In this document: positions 1 through 11,490 of the stretch, one piece after another
Layout: every line of letters starts with the position of its first letter
How positions within the stretch are numbered: position 1 is the first letter of the stretch
DNA from: Cryptomeria japonica
Taxonomy: Eukaryota; Streptophyta; Pinopsida; Cupressales; Cupressaceae
Reading direction: 5' to 3'
Assembly (NCBI RefSeq): GCF_030272615.1
Contig: NC_081407.1
Span: forward strand, 103,027,897 to 103,091,896
DNA length: 64,000 nt
Notes under the pieces: generated by a model
Database searches by the model: none
The model's input: only the letters and a program-made list of their open reading frames with translations
What the model was told of the DNA's origin: nothing
Program-made: the position numbers and the translations under genes

Positions 1-559
1 GCCTCCAGTATCAACGAATGCACTCGAATCGGTGGGGAGCATTGGGAACTGACATTTTGTCACTCTCCAAGTGTCACTCTCACAAAAATTCAAAAGGTGC
101 AAATGATGAAAATAAAATCACTTTTTACCTTTTTATGGGGTAAACGTAAAAAAGGGTTCATAAGTGGGGCATGTATTTTGCTCATTTTCTCACTTTTAAC
201 CCTCTCGAACATCATTTTTGGGAGATGAATCAATTACAATGCATTAAACAGAGTCAAAATTTAAAAATGCAATCAAATCAAAAACTCTTATCACCTCACA
301 CTTTCCAAATTTTGGATTCATCTCCCAAGGGGGCATCATCAATATCATTTATCAAAATCTAGGGCATGACATCGGCATCTCGACACATGACATCAACATC
401 TCAATATCTAAAATCACATCGATCAAATTTTGGCAACATATCTGACAATTTTCTTTGAATCAACATGTGCACACACGTCACTTCAAAGAGTGGCAAAATG
501 TAGACATACAAAAATGACCACTTTCCTAAGTGAATATTTAATATTCATTTTATTCCTAT

Positions 560-815
560 TCCGCTATTTAATTAAATTCTATTTAATTAAATTATTCTCA
601 TTCATCTATTTAATTAAATAAATTATTCAATTTATTTAATTAGGTTCACCTAAGTCTTTTCTACCCCATTCGATTAAATAAATTACTTTATTTAATTAAA
701 TCCCCCTTCTAGCCCATTTAATTAAATTTACATTTAATTAAAAATCCAAAATTCCACAAATGCAAGTTGCACCCACAATTGAAATAAATTAATTTAATTT
801 TAATTAAATTCTATT
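560..815. repeat. Cluster of TTAATTAA palindromes
   Basis: About seven copies of the 8-bp palindrome TTAATTAA, usually within TTTAATTAAA, fall in roughly 250 bp. They are separated by 10-60 bp of AT-rich DNA. The density is far above the rest of the window. It may be amplified U3 material of an LTR. Confidence 0.6.
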
Positions 816-1451
816 TCTCCACCCACTTGCATTCTCCTACATCTCCCACTTGCATCCTAAACCCCCTTCATAAATTCTTCTAGAACCCATCTAATCCTAA
901 TCAATTAGGCTAAACCCTTCAATTATCCCTTTTCCCTAAATTTGAGGATGTCACTTCTCAAATTTGGAGTAAAGTCTTCCAAAAGAATTTAAGCCTTTAT
1001 GTCTTCAACAAGCTAACTTGTTGAGTTCCCCCAAATTTGCAAGGACTCTTACAAATTTGTCCCCAAAGTATTACAAACCATTAATGGTTAACTAACCCTC
1101 CTTGCATGGTTAGACACTTTTTGCCTAACCCAACCCTCATCTAACCCAGGAATCTCATCAAGTACTCGTGGCTTTACCCTTGGTTATCTCCTTAACCCTT
1201 TCACAAGAGCTTACCCATTGGATAAATGTTTTATCCAATGGATGACTCTAAGCCCAACGTCAACCTTACCTCCTAAGGTAACCATCATGTCTTCTCAAGC
1301 ATTTAATGCTTCTTACATCTCCTCTCAAGAAATCTCTTATTGACAATTGTCACCATTTCATTGGTGAGAATTGAGTGCATGGATTGATAACTTCCAATAC
1401 TGGCCCTTGATAAGATCATCCAATCTTGACCATCCATTGCCCTGTTTTTCC

Positions 1452-1460
1452 TATAAATAG
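1452..1460 (+). promoter_or_regulatory. TATA box of a putative LTR
   Basis: TATAAATAG lies in a context typical of plant LTR core promoters, just upstream of a C/T-rich segment. No TSS evidence is available and the element it would drive is not in the window. Confidence 0.3.
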
Positions 1461-2131
1461 AGCTCTCCTATCATTTTCATATCCAAGTCTTTAGCATCAC
1501 ACTTATAGGCATTTTACTAAGAATATCTAGTCATTTTTATCAAGCATTTAGCCTCTCTTTGATAGAAATAATCTTAATATCATCTTAAATAAGCATTTGT
1601 ATTATCACATAATAATTATGTTAGACTAGTATAGCATGCTAGGATAGTTTTGTTACTAATCCTTTCATCTTATTATCATATCCATGCTAGTTTAAATCAT
1701 GCTAGATTTGGTATCATGCAGAACTAGGAATGCATTCTTGCTAGATTCATCAATATCCCTCGTTCTCATGATTGTCATCCCTAAGTCACTTTGCTCGGTG
1801 ATCTGAGAGCAAAGGAATTGGCTTGAGGGGTCTTGTGAGATAGAGAATAATGGAACATCCCTTGGGAAGTTGAGTTATTCAATATAACTCCATAACTTGC
1901 ACCAAGAGTCCCATTGGTGTATGGACTTGTCCAAGAGACCGAATTTCCGTTTCATCCCCCCACATTTCCTGCACACACAATTAATCAAAGTGGGAAAGAC
2001 AAAAAGAGAGAAAGGGAAAGCAAATTGATCCAATGGAGACCATTTGGCTCTAGCATTATAAAAATGTATTTTCATTTGATGATCCCCAAATTTGGTGCTC
2101 TCCAATTTTTTTTGAATTGACCAAGCCTACG

Positions 2132-3746
2132 TGATGTAGAGGGGATGGACTCTCATACTAGGTTTGCTTACTCTTGGTGTCTCTTCAAACTGCCACTTGA
2201 ACCATCCAATGGTTCCACACTTTCCAACCCTCCAAGGGTTGTAGGGCCCACCCTTACTACCCATCCCAAGGTCCTTAAACTAAGGTGACCTCCTCTTGTC
2301 TTATGAGTATCCAACACTCCTTAATTGAGACCTTCTTACCCAACACCTTCTCACACCTTAACCAAGAGCCAACCCTCTCTACTATAGGATATTCAACCAC
2401 ACATTACCACACTCTTAGAGATGATTTGTCTTAGTCTTCAAACTCTATCCCTTCCTTTAGGATATTGGAGTTTACCTATTTCAAGCTTAAGGGCCGAATT
2501 GCTCTTTTAGGCCTACTAGGAGACCTAGTTCAATTAGCCCTACCTGGGAGGTATTTTGCAGTTAACCGCTAGAAGTCCTGAACACCCCTATGAAATATTC
2601 ATCTTTTCGGATACCCTTTTGGAAGATAAGCACAATATCTTAGGATTGGACATGGGTTTGATCTCTAACCATCCTAACCCTTTTTAGGCCTAATTCCCTC
2701 GTTTTAAGCCTACAAACTAGCGTTTTTCTTGTATGTCTTCCTCAGTCCAATTGCTCAAGGATTTTGATGATTTTTTTAGGTATGTACATCCTTCAATATG
2801 TCCAATCCAACCTTGTATCAATTCCATCCAATGGATTTACCCATTTAGGGCCTGCTATCCATAATCCCCATTGTTTGCCAACTCAACGTGTCAAGCCTAG
2901 GGTATGGTGGCAAATCTAGAGTTTAGCCTCCCTTGTCTTAAAAACAAAATGAAAACATACTTTACAAGGCCACCTAACATTCCATAAGGTTTCAATACGG
3001 ATTTCCACCATGGAATGCTAGGAATGGGCCATTGAGTCCTCAAAACCCTGGTTTTTAGGTCTTTAGGATCCGCCTGCAACAAAAATGACAAAACTTGCAA
3101 ACTATAACACTTCAAAACTTTAAAACAACATAAAATTAAAGATATGTCTCTTCCCTAACAATTCATGTCTTGTTTTGGGCTTGGAATTCCATACAGACCG
3201 TACAAATCCCATTAAACTCAACTATACTCGTTGAAAACACAAAAAATTGAAAGGCTAAACTTGCTCTTCTTGTTTCAATTCTTCAGCCAACTTTGTCATT
3301 GGTTTTCCCCAAGCCTCATATCAGTCTTGGGTTGGTTACAAATTCCTTCAACTGAAAAAGACAACCAACTAGTAGTTGGTGTGAAAGTGCAAATGTTGCA
3401 AAGTTGCTATGAGCAACTTTTGCAACTTTTTACAACTTTTTACATAAGTGAGAAACTTTACTCAAATCCAACCTAGGTCACTTCTAAATGATCCAAATAA
3501 CCTTATAAACCTCTAAACAACATCAAACTAACCTATTCTAACTCGATAACAACTTATTCTACCAAATCCTCTATTTGGCACCCTTAAGAGCCCATATGCC
3601 AAAATTGGCCAATTAGTAACCCCTAGGGTCCTTACAAACATTTGATCACTTATTCAAAAAAATATTGACCTTATTACAAACCAAAACTACATGATTCCAA
3701 TCTCCTAGAACCTACACAACAATATTGCTCAAGTGCCCTTGCACCA
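2132..3746 (-). repeat. Gypsy-1 3' LTR (left copy)
   Basis: Begins TGATGTAG and ends CTTGCACCA on the plus strand, with TG..CA ends. It aligns end to end with 8407-10009, with scattered substitutions and small indels, many of them C/T or G/A. It is 1615 bp long. The last pol frame runs about 70 nt into it. Confidence 0.93.
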
Positions 3747-3919
3747 TGCTCCGGGGGTAAGAAGAACTCAAGTCCCTTGAGTAGATAAGGTTTGAACAGT
3801 GGTACCATGTTGTAATGTATCTCTCTCTGACGTCCATTTGGCTCTAGTAGTCCTGTCCATTTGATCAGATAGTCATTAATGACTCCTTTCCTAGTCTTTT
3901 TCACAACCTTAGAATCCAA
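3674..3919 (-). pseudogene. Gypsy-1 Pol C terminus, chromodomain-like remnant
   Basis: The frame holds an LIKWTGL core in the position of the LVKW-G motif of chromovirus chromodomains, which target integration to modified histones. It is preceded by a basic KKTRKG stretch. The TWE part that normally follows is not recognisable, so the fold is probably lost. The frame then continues across the internal/LTR junction at 3746 and stops inside the LTR. It is separated from the integrase frame by stops at about 3920-4078. Confidence 0.6.
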
Positions 3920-4078
3920 AATGCATTCTAATGTGACCAGTTGGCTTGGAGGTAATTTGTAAGCAGACTACATCTTCCATAATAGTAGTTTCTTCTTGAT
4001 TTGTAGTTGTATGCGACCCTTGTATGGATACAAATCACATACATTGAATATTGGGGATATGCCCAAGTTTGGAGGTAA

Positions 4079-5110
4079 CTATAACTCATAGGCATTATTG
4101 CCAAACTTATGCATCACCCTAAGAGGTCCAATCTTCTTCATGCATAAATTACTAGGTTGTCCCTTGGGTAGCCTCTCCTTCCTCAAGTAGGCCAACACTA
4201 GATCACCAACCTTGTAGTGTACTTCTCTTATTGTTTTATCTGCTAGTGCCTTGTACTTCTCATTGTGCTGCTGCAATGTCTTCTTGACCTGCTCATGTAT
4301 CTCTTTTATATTCTCTACAAATTTTTCCCCTTGTACACTTCTATGGTCCATAGGACTGAGGTCTCTAAGTTCTAAGATGCCCCTAGGATGACATCCATAT
4401 GCTATCTCAAAGGGACTCCGACATGTGCTTCTATTAACTAAGTCATTATAGGCATACTCTACTTGATCCAATATTAGATTCCAAGCTTGTCCATGCTGTT
4501 TGGTGAGACATCTCAACAAGTTGCCTAAGGATCTATTAACTACTTTAGTTTGACCATCTGATTGTGGATGGTATGTTGATGAAAAGGAAAGTTGTGTACC
4601 TAGTTTCTTCCATAAGGTTTGACAAAAGTGACTTACAAACTTAGTGTCTCTATCACTCACAATGCTAAGCAGTAAACCAAGAATCCTCACAACATCCTTG
4701 AAGAATACCCTGCTATGTAAGAGGCATAATTAGTGCATTTGCAAGACACAAAGTATGCCATCTTGCTAAATCTATCCACTATGACAAAAATACTATCATA
4801 CCTTCTTGGAGTCCTAGGCAAACCAAGAACAAAGTCCATGCTCAAACATTCCCAAGGTCTGGTTGGTATGGCTAATGGATGATATAAACCTGCATTGTTG
4901 GAGGTTCCTTTAGCTCTCTGACATATAGGGTATTTCTCCACAAACCTTCTAACATCATACTAAAGTTTAGGCCCATGGTAGAACCATCCAACCTACTCTA
5001 AGGTCTTGTCAAGACCAAAATATCCTCCTAAGTTGCCTTGATGCTTCTCCTTGATGATATTGTCTCTCATAGAGCATTGTGGTATGCAAAGTAAGTGTCC
5101 TTTAAACAAA
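4079..5110 (-). pseudogene. Gypsy-1 integrase (broken)
   Basis: Integrase joins element cDNA to host DNA. Two minus-strand frames, 4941-4687 and 4690-4079, make up most of the core and C terminus; the zinc-finger part lies upstream, to about 5110. The first catalytic Asp (SMDF) and second Asp (SDRD) are present. The expected Glu in the QTEVVNR-type motif reads QTKVVNR, so the DDE triad is broken. In the N-terminal HHCC finger the second His position reads GYFG where GHFG is usual, and the first Cys reads EKYPICQ where a Cys is usual. A frameshift joins the two frames near 4690. Confidence 0.88.
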
Positions 5111-5118
5111 AGGCCTTC

Positions 5119-6511
5119 CTACAACATAAAATCAGAATATGCAACATGACAAACATTAGAAAACTTGGTGCAAACATCATATGCTTCACCAAAATCCTGG
5201 TCACCTTGGTATAAGTCTTTGAGGTCACTTAACCCCACACTTTGGAGCTGCACTTCTTGGATGGTAAGAAATATTCTACTTAAGGCATCTGCTACCTTAT
5301 TGGTGACTCCTTTCTTGTGTTTGATGGAAAAAGTATAGGCCTGTAAGTGCTCAATCCATTTGAGGTGTCTTTGGTGCAACTTCTCATGTCCATTCAAGAA
5401 GCTAAGTGCATGGTTGTTATTATAAACTATGAATTCTTTAGGAAGCAGATAATGCTGCCATTTCTTAAGGGCTTGTACCATGGCATAAAACTCTAGGTCA
5501 TAGGTAGAATACTTTTGTTTTGCCTCATTGAGCTTCTTAGAGAAAAATGCTACCGAATGACCTTCTTGACTCAAAACTACTCCTATTACCAACTTGCTAG
5601 CATCACACTCCACAGTAAAGAGATGATTGAAATCAGGGAGCCTAAGATAAGGTAGTTCTGCTACTTTTTTATTTTAACAACTCAAACCCCTTGTCTGCTG
5701 CACTAGTCCATTTAAACTGACATTTCATTCCACCTTTGATTGTGTTCAAGATAGGTGCACACACATGGCTAAATCCTCTAATAAACTTCCTATAGAAAGA
5801 AGCTCAGCCATGAAAACTTCTGACATCCCCTATTGACTTAGGAGTAGGCCAATTAACTATTTCATCTACCTTTGCTAGATCCATTTTCAAACAACCTTGA
5901 GAAACTACAAAACCAAGATATACTAGTTCAGTTTTGAAGAACTCACACTTGTCTAAGTTGATCATCAACTTTTCTTGATGTAGCTTCCTCAAGACTTGAT
6001 CCAAATGTCTGATATGCTCCTCCCTCAATCTACTAAAAATCAGAATGTCATCAAGATAAACAATCACAAATTTACCAATAAACTCTGCAAGAACTTCATT
6101 CATGAGTCTCATGAAGGTGCTAGGTGCATTTGTGAGCCCAAAGGGCATCACCAACCATTCATAGAGCCCTTCATTGGTTTTAAAGGTTGTTTTCCACTCA
6201 TCACCAAGTCTGATCCTTATTTGATGATAACCGGATTTCAAATCCACCTTTGAAAAGTAACAAGCTCCTCCTAGGTAGTCCATTAGGTCTTCAATTCTTG
6301 GCATTGGGAACTGGTATCTAATTGTAATCTTGTTGATGGCTCTTGAGTTAGTGCACATTCTCCATTTGTCATCTTTCTTAGGTACCAAAATAGTAGGTAC
6401 TGCACATGGGCTTAAGATATTCTTTATCAACCCCTTATCTAGCAACTCCTGCACTTGTCTTTCTATTTCCTCATTTTGAGGTGTCATTTTGTAGGTGTCT
6501 TTTTTTGACAA
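5119..6511 (-). pseudogene. Gypsy-1 reverse transcriptase and RNase H (broken)
   Basis: RT copies element RNA into cDNA and RNase H removes the RNA strand. Frame 6511-5804 carries the RT palm, including [23 protein letters not shown] and the catalytic [10 protein letters not shown] box. It ends at a stop right after SFHG, where the family normally continues with LASFYR; the next codons do read ASFYRKF. More stops follow to about 5620. RNase H resumes in 5613-5119 with ECDAS, YSTYDLE and the NKVADALSR motif. The catalytic Asp residues of RT are intact; the breaks are nonsense codons. Confidence 0.92.
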
Positions 6512-6775
6512 GGTAGCTTCGGGTATGAAGTCTATCTAATGGTTCACATCTTTGTATGGGGTTAAAACATCTGTTATCTAATTCACAACAATGTCTTTGT
6601 ACTAGTCCAACAAGGTCTGCACTTCTCGAGGTATCACCGGTTTTGGTTCAGTCTTTGCCTCTTCTTTCGGTTTCACTATAATGGCACAACCTTGGTTCCC
6701 TTCATGTTTCAACACCTTTAGGAACTTTTTCCCACTAAGAAACATAACACTTGAACCTAGATGTCTTTCCTCTCC

Positions 6776-7213
6776 CTATACAACCAAAGGATCCATTTGT
6801 AACTTCCTTCCTTCCTTGGTGATAACATAAGAATTCTTCTCCCCATCATGTATGGCTTTGACATCATATTGCCAAGGGCATCCAAGCAACAAATGGCATG
6901 CATCCATGGGTAGTATATCACATAGTACTTTATCCTTATACTCTCCAATTTCAAAGTCTACCCAAGCTTTCTCATAAACTAACACATGTTGTCCTTTACT
7001 CAACCAAGATACCTTATAGGGATTAGTGTGAGGCAACCTTTTTAACTTGAGTTTATCTACCATCTCAACCGCTACAATGTTCTCAGTAGACCCTGAATCC
7101 ACTATGACCTTACAAATCTTACCATATGATCTGCAAGGGGTTTTAAAGAGTGTCTTTCTTTGAATAGGCTCTTTGGCCTGCAATACCTTCAACAAGGTTC
7201 TTCTTAGCATCAT
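6776..7213 (-). pseudogene. Gypsy-1 aspartic protease
   Basis: The frame contains VIVDSGSTENIVA, the DSGS active-site loop of a retropepsin, followed about 75 residues on by HLLLGCPWQYD, which matches the second conserved hydrophobic-G block. The enzyme would cut the Gag-Pol polyprotein. It lies between gag (upstream on the minus strand) and RT. The region down to RT at 6511 is interrupted by stops. The domain itself looks complete, about 145 residues. Confidence 0.85.
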
Positions 7214-7279
7214 ATTATCTCCATCTAGGACTGGTCCAACTTTGTTGATTGGTGAGGTAACACTTTGATTGTCTTCTTC

Positions 7280-8332
7280 CTACACCAATTGATTTTTCCT
7301 TTCACCTACATAAGAACTTGGAGTCTTTTCAGACCACTGGTTCATTGTGTGTCCCACTTGATGACAATGAAAGCATTTACCGGTATAGATTGTGGGTCTT
7401 CTTCCTTGAGTGCCAAATCTGCCCCTAAACTTGTTTCTTCCTCTAGAGTTTCCTCTAAACGGACCACTCTTGCTAAAGTTATCCCCACTATTTTTAGATT
7501 GATTACCCTCTTCATTCTTGCTAGAGTTATGACCTCTTCCAAAGGTGCCTCTTCCTCTAAATCCTTTACCTCCTCTGCCTCTTTGGTTGAAATCACTTGT
7601 CCTCTTGATCTTGTCCTCTACTCTCAAGGCCAACTGAAAAACACTTATGGATTGTCTCAGGTGCCATCATGCTAATTTCATCTTGAATGTTTTGTCTAAG
7701 GCCATTTAGGTATCTTGCTACCTTCTCCACTTCATCCTCGTGCTTCTTTGCTCTTAGAGTTAGCTTGTTGAACTCTTCTGTGTAGGCACTCACATCCATT
7801 TCTCTTTGCTTCAAACTCATCAACTTCTTGTGTATCTATACCTTATAATCTAGAGGTAGGAATTGGGTTTTGATTCTGATCTTCATTCTCTCTCAAGAGT
7901 TGATCTTCTTTCTCCTGGTTTTTTCTCTTTCTTCTTGCATCATGTTCCGCCACACTAGAGCTAATCCTTTCAACTTTGTCTTAGCCAAATTGACCCTCTT
8001 TTCTGTTGTAATCTCCTTGTATTCAAAATGATTGTTCAAAGCTTCTATCCAATCCAATAGCTCTTCTCCATTTAGGCTTCCACTATAGACCAATAAACCA
8101 TCTAGGCTATCTTTGTTGAGAGATTTAAGGGCATCCAAGAATATTTGCTAATCTTTCTCCAACTCCTTCTTTTCTACACCACTCCTATCACATCTTAATC
8201 TTCATCATTAGTTTCATCACCCCACTTTGTGATATTGCCCTTATCTTTCTTGGTGTCTTGCTCTCGGGCTTCACTAAGCATGTCTTGGACCAACTTCCTA
8301 ATGGCCTCTTGACTCATTACCTTAGGTGGCAT
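7280..8332 (-). pseudogene. Gypsy-1 gag (frameshifted)
   Basis: A minus-strand ATG at 8332 begins MPPKVMSQEAIRKLV; the frame stops near 8195. The coding sense resumes in another frame at 8138-7893 with LLDWIEALNNHFEYKE, typical of the retrotransposon Gag domain. It then continues in 7823-7593 (YTEEFNKLTLRA) and 7633-7280. The last part is Arg/Gly-rich (GRGGKGFRGRGTFGRG) and holds one zinc knuckle, CFHCHQVGHTMNQW, in which the final Cys is Trp. Gag would form the cytoplasmic particle and bind RNA. At least two frameshifts are needed to read it through. Confidence 0.85.
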
Positions 8333-8390
8333 GCTGCTAGCTTTTGACTCTACCTCTTGGTCTAACATACAACACTTTGTTCAATCAAGT

Positions 8391-8403
8391 GGCTCTGATA
8401 CCA
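8391..8403 (-). other. Gypsy-1 primer-binding site (tRNA-iMet type)
   Basis: The minus strand reads TGGTATCAGAGCC, complementary to the 3' end of plant initiator Met tRNA. It sits three bases inside the right (5') LTR. It fixes the element's direction as minus. Confidence 0.92.
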
Positions 8404-8406
8404 ATA

Positions 8407-10009
8407 TGATGTAGGGGGGATAGATCTCCTACTAGGTTTCCTTACTCTTAGTGTCTCTTCAAGTTGTCACTTGAACCATCCAATGGTTCCACATTTTCCA
8501 ACCCTCCAAGGGTTGTAGGGCCCACCCTTACTGACCTTCCCAAGGTCCTTAAACTAAGGTGACCTCCTCTTGTCTTATGAATGTCCAACACTCCTTAATT
8601 GAGACCTTCTTACCCAGCACCTTCTCATACCTTAACCAAGAGCCAACCCTCACTACTATAGGATCTTCACCCACACATTACCACACTCTTAGGGATGATT
8701 TATCTTATTATTCCAACCCTATCCCTTCCTTTAGGATATTGAATTTTACCGATTCCAACCTTAAGGGCCGAATTGCTCTTTTAGGCCTACTAGGAGACCT
8801 AGTTCAATTAGCCCTACCTAAGAGTTATTTTGCAGTTAACCACCAGAAGTTCTGAACAAACCTATGAACTCTTTATATTTTTGGATACCCTTTTGGAAGT
8901 TGCATACAATATCTCATTATTGGACATGGGTTTGGTCTCTAACCATCCTAACCCTTTGTAGGCCTAATTCCCTTTTTTTAAGCCTACAAACTAGGGTTTT
9001 GCTTGTCTGCCTTCCTCATTTCAATTTCTCAATGATTCTGATGATTGTTTCAAGTCTATACATCCCTGAAGATATCCAATCCAACCTTGTATCAATTCCA
9101 TCCAATGGATTTACCCATTTAGGGCCTGCTATCCATAATCCCCATTGCTTGCCAACTCAACGTGCCAAGCCTAGTGTATGGGGGCAAATCTGGAGTTTAG
9201 ACTCCCTCATTTTAAAACCAAAATGAAAACATACTTTACAAGGCCACCTAAAATTCCATAAGGTTTCACTATGGAGTTCCACCATGGAATGCTAGGAATG
9301 GGCCATTGAGTCCTCAAAACCCTGATTTTTAGGTCTTTAGGACTCGCTTGCAACAAAAATGACAAAAATTGCAAACTATAACACTTCAAAACTTCAAACC
9401 ACCATCAAATGAAAGATATGTCTCTGATCTAATAATTCTTTCCTTGGTTTGGGCTTGGAAGTCCGTACGGACTGTACAAATCCAATTAAACTCAACTATA
9501 CTCGCTGAAAACACAAAAATTGAAAGGCTAAACTTGCTCTTCTTGTTTCAATTCTTCAGCCAACTTTGTCATTGGTTTTCCCCAAGCCTTATATCAGCCT
9601 TGGTTTGGTTACAAATTCCTTCAGCTGAAAAACACAACCAACTAGTCATTGGTGTGAAAGTGCAAATGTTGCAAATTTGCTATGAGCAAGTTTTGCAACT
9701 TTTTACATAAGTGAGCAACTTTGCTCAAATCAAACCTAGGTCACTTTTGAATGATCCAAATGACCTTATAAACCTCTAAAAAACATCAAACTAACCTATT
9801 CTAACTCAATAACAACTTATTCTACCAAATGCTCTATTTGGCACCCTTAAGAGCTCATATGCCAAAATTGGCCAATCAGTAACTCCTAGGGTCCTTACAA
9901 ACATTTGATCACTTATTCAAAAACTTATTGACCTTATTACTAACCAAAACTACATGATTCCAATCTCCTAGAACCTACACAACAAAATTGCTCATGTTCC
10001 CCTGCACCA
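8407..10009 (-). repeat. Gypsy-1 5' LTR (right copy)
   Basis: A 1603-bp copy with the same TGATGTAG start and TGCACCA end as the left LTR. It keeps a 12-bp CpG-bearing palindrome at 9461-9472 that is decayed in the left LTR (3187-3198). Confidence 0.93.
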
Positions 10010-10177
10010 CTAAGGCTTGGTCATTCTATTTCATTTGGTGCTCTCTACATGCTCATTTGGGGACAAAAAAAAGTCATCTTAATTGTGTCATATCTTGGCT
10101 CATATACCCATTGTAAAGTTATAAGAACATTTAATAACATGGATTGTGATAACAATGTTTTTTTAATGGTTGATAAA

Positions 10178-10394
10178 TTATTTCAAGTTTCCACAATCCA
10201 TTGAAGTTGTTAGTTCTAGTTTTTGGATTTGATTGTGTAGTGATTTTTTTATCATCAATGCTTTGGATCACACTAAATGATCCTTCTCCTTCAGTACTCA
10301 TCACCTTGATGATGGATCATAGAGTGTGATCTGAAACATTGATGATAAAAAAAGAACTACACAATCAAATCCAAAAACCAAAATTAACAACTTG
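10178..10394. mobile_element. Foldback MITE
   Basis: Two inverted arms of about 80 bp (10201-10283 and 10314-10394) flank a 30-bp loop, so the whole unit can fold into one long hairpin. The sequence ATGGTTGATA occurs directly before it (10168-10177) and again at its right end (about 10395-10404). This is what a 9-10 bp target duplication would look like, a length usual for Mutator-like elements. The outermost 23 bp on the left have no partner arm. The paralogous site near 34680 lacks the insertion. There is no coding capacity. Confidence 0.7.
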
Positions 10395-11490
10395 ATGGTT
10401 GATAGTCAAACTAATTGAGTTGGTAGTCACTATGATCTAATGGTATGAGTGAATGATGTTGTACATACAATTATGATACTTTTTTAACTATTTTTAAATT
10501 TGTTAGATAAAAGAACATGTGCCCTTTTTCATTATGCATGTAGTGAAAAATAATTGACTCTTGAGGCCCCATCTTCTTGTAAATTTTTCCAATTATTATA
10601 TGCACTACCAAAATTATATTATAAATTGAGACCATATACAAGGAGTTTTATGTTTGGGTTAAGGGCATCTTCCATCTCTAAATAAAACAAGAGCATGTGT
10701 CTCTATCACTTGTACAAGTATGTATAGTTGGGTAATACATATTTATGTGGCTATAATGCACTATAATAAGATGTTTGAATATTTGGGTCATCTTAGTTTT
10801 ACTAGGAGACGAAGATATAGTTGTGACGTCCCTCATTCTCAAATATTGACCAAGTTATATTGATATTGATCTTAAGTTGGTTGTTAGTCATAATCAAGTG
10901 CTAGTTCTTCATGTGTGATTCAATTTCAGACCTCACCTATAAAAGATAGAGTCCTAACTATTGTAGGTTTTTCACAAAGGAACCCAATAAGGCTCTATGG
11001 CTAGTATAAATGTGTTTGCAATATGTCATTTTCCCATCTTGGTCTTATGGTATAATTATATTTATTTATTTAAATTAATGTTGACTATATTATGTTCATA
11101 CTATACTTAGATCTAATGTTATCATTAATAGTTATGATGGTGTTGTTTTGATAATATGTTGGTAACCAATTGTTGTTGCATATTCACAAGTTCTTCAATT
11201 TCAATAACTTGGAACTAAGATTGGTAGGAGGAAGTATCTATTATTTCCATTATCATATAATCATTTCATAGTTGTAAGACAAAATGGATCATTTAGATTT
11301 ATATAATTTAACTCTATCAATGTAGTTATAATTGATGTTAATTAAATAAAATTTTAAAATCGTGTATTTGATTTTATATTAAAAATAAAAATTATTTGCT
11401 TAATTTCTTTACATTGTTATATATAAAGTGTGTGAACATCATAGTTGATGCATTTAGATCTTGACATGTCAAATGAATCTGCATAGTGTA

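Larger units (their letters stand above)
1..2131. other. AT-rich LTR-like intergenic DNA, no gene
   Basis: No open reading frame here resembles a known protein; the short ORFs are low-complexity. The stretch has the make-up of a plant LTR: an AT-rich upstream half, a TATA box near 1452, then a moderately structured segment. The left boundary lies outside the window and I could not find a second copy, so the assignment to an LTR is inference. The right end is the Gypsy-1 insertion point. Confidence 0.35.
2132..10009 (-). mobile_element. Gypsy-1: full-length, decayed Ty3/gypsy chromovirus
   Basis: Two direct LTRs (2132-3746 and 8407-10009) bracket a 4.66 kb internal region that reads gag, protease, RT, RNase H, integrase and chromodomain-like tail on the minus strand. 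The primer site next to the right LTR matches tRNA-iMet (TGGTATCAGAGCC on the minus strand). Flanking 5-mers are ctacg (left) and ctaag (right), a target duplication with one mismatch. The integrase-C-terminal chromodomain remnant and the DSGS-type protease point to a chromovirus, perhaps Reina- or CRM-like; the clade is uncertain. The copy cannot be autonomous: gag and pol are split by stops and frameshifts and integrase residues are lost. Confidence 0.93.

Noticed and set aside
1683-1730. TTGGTATCATGCAGAAC as a primer-binding site near 1708
   Set aside because: It matches only the first seven bases of the iMet complement and no LTR end or gag follows.
7265-7675. 136-codon plus-strand frame
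   Set aside because: Antisense to Gypsy-1 gag; the minus strand carries the zinc knuckle and Gag body.
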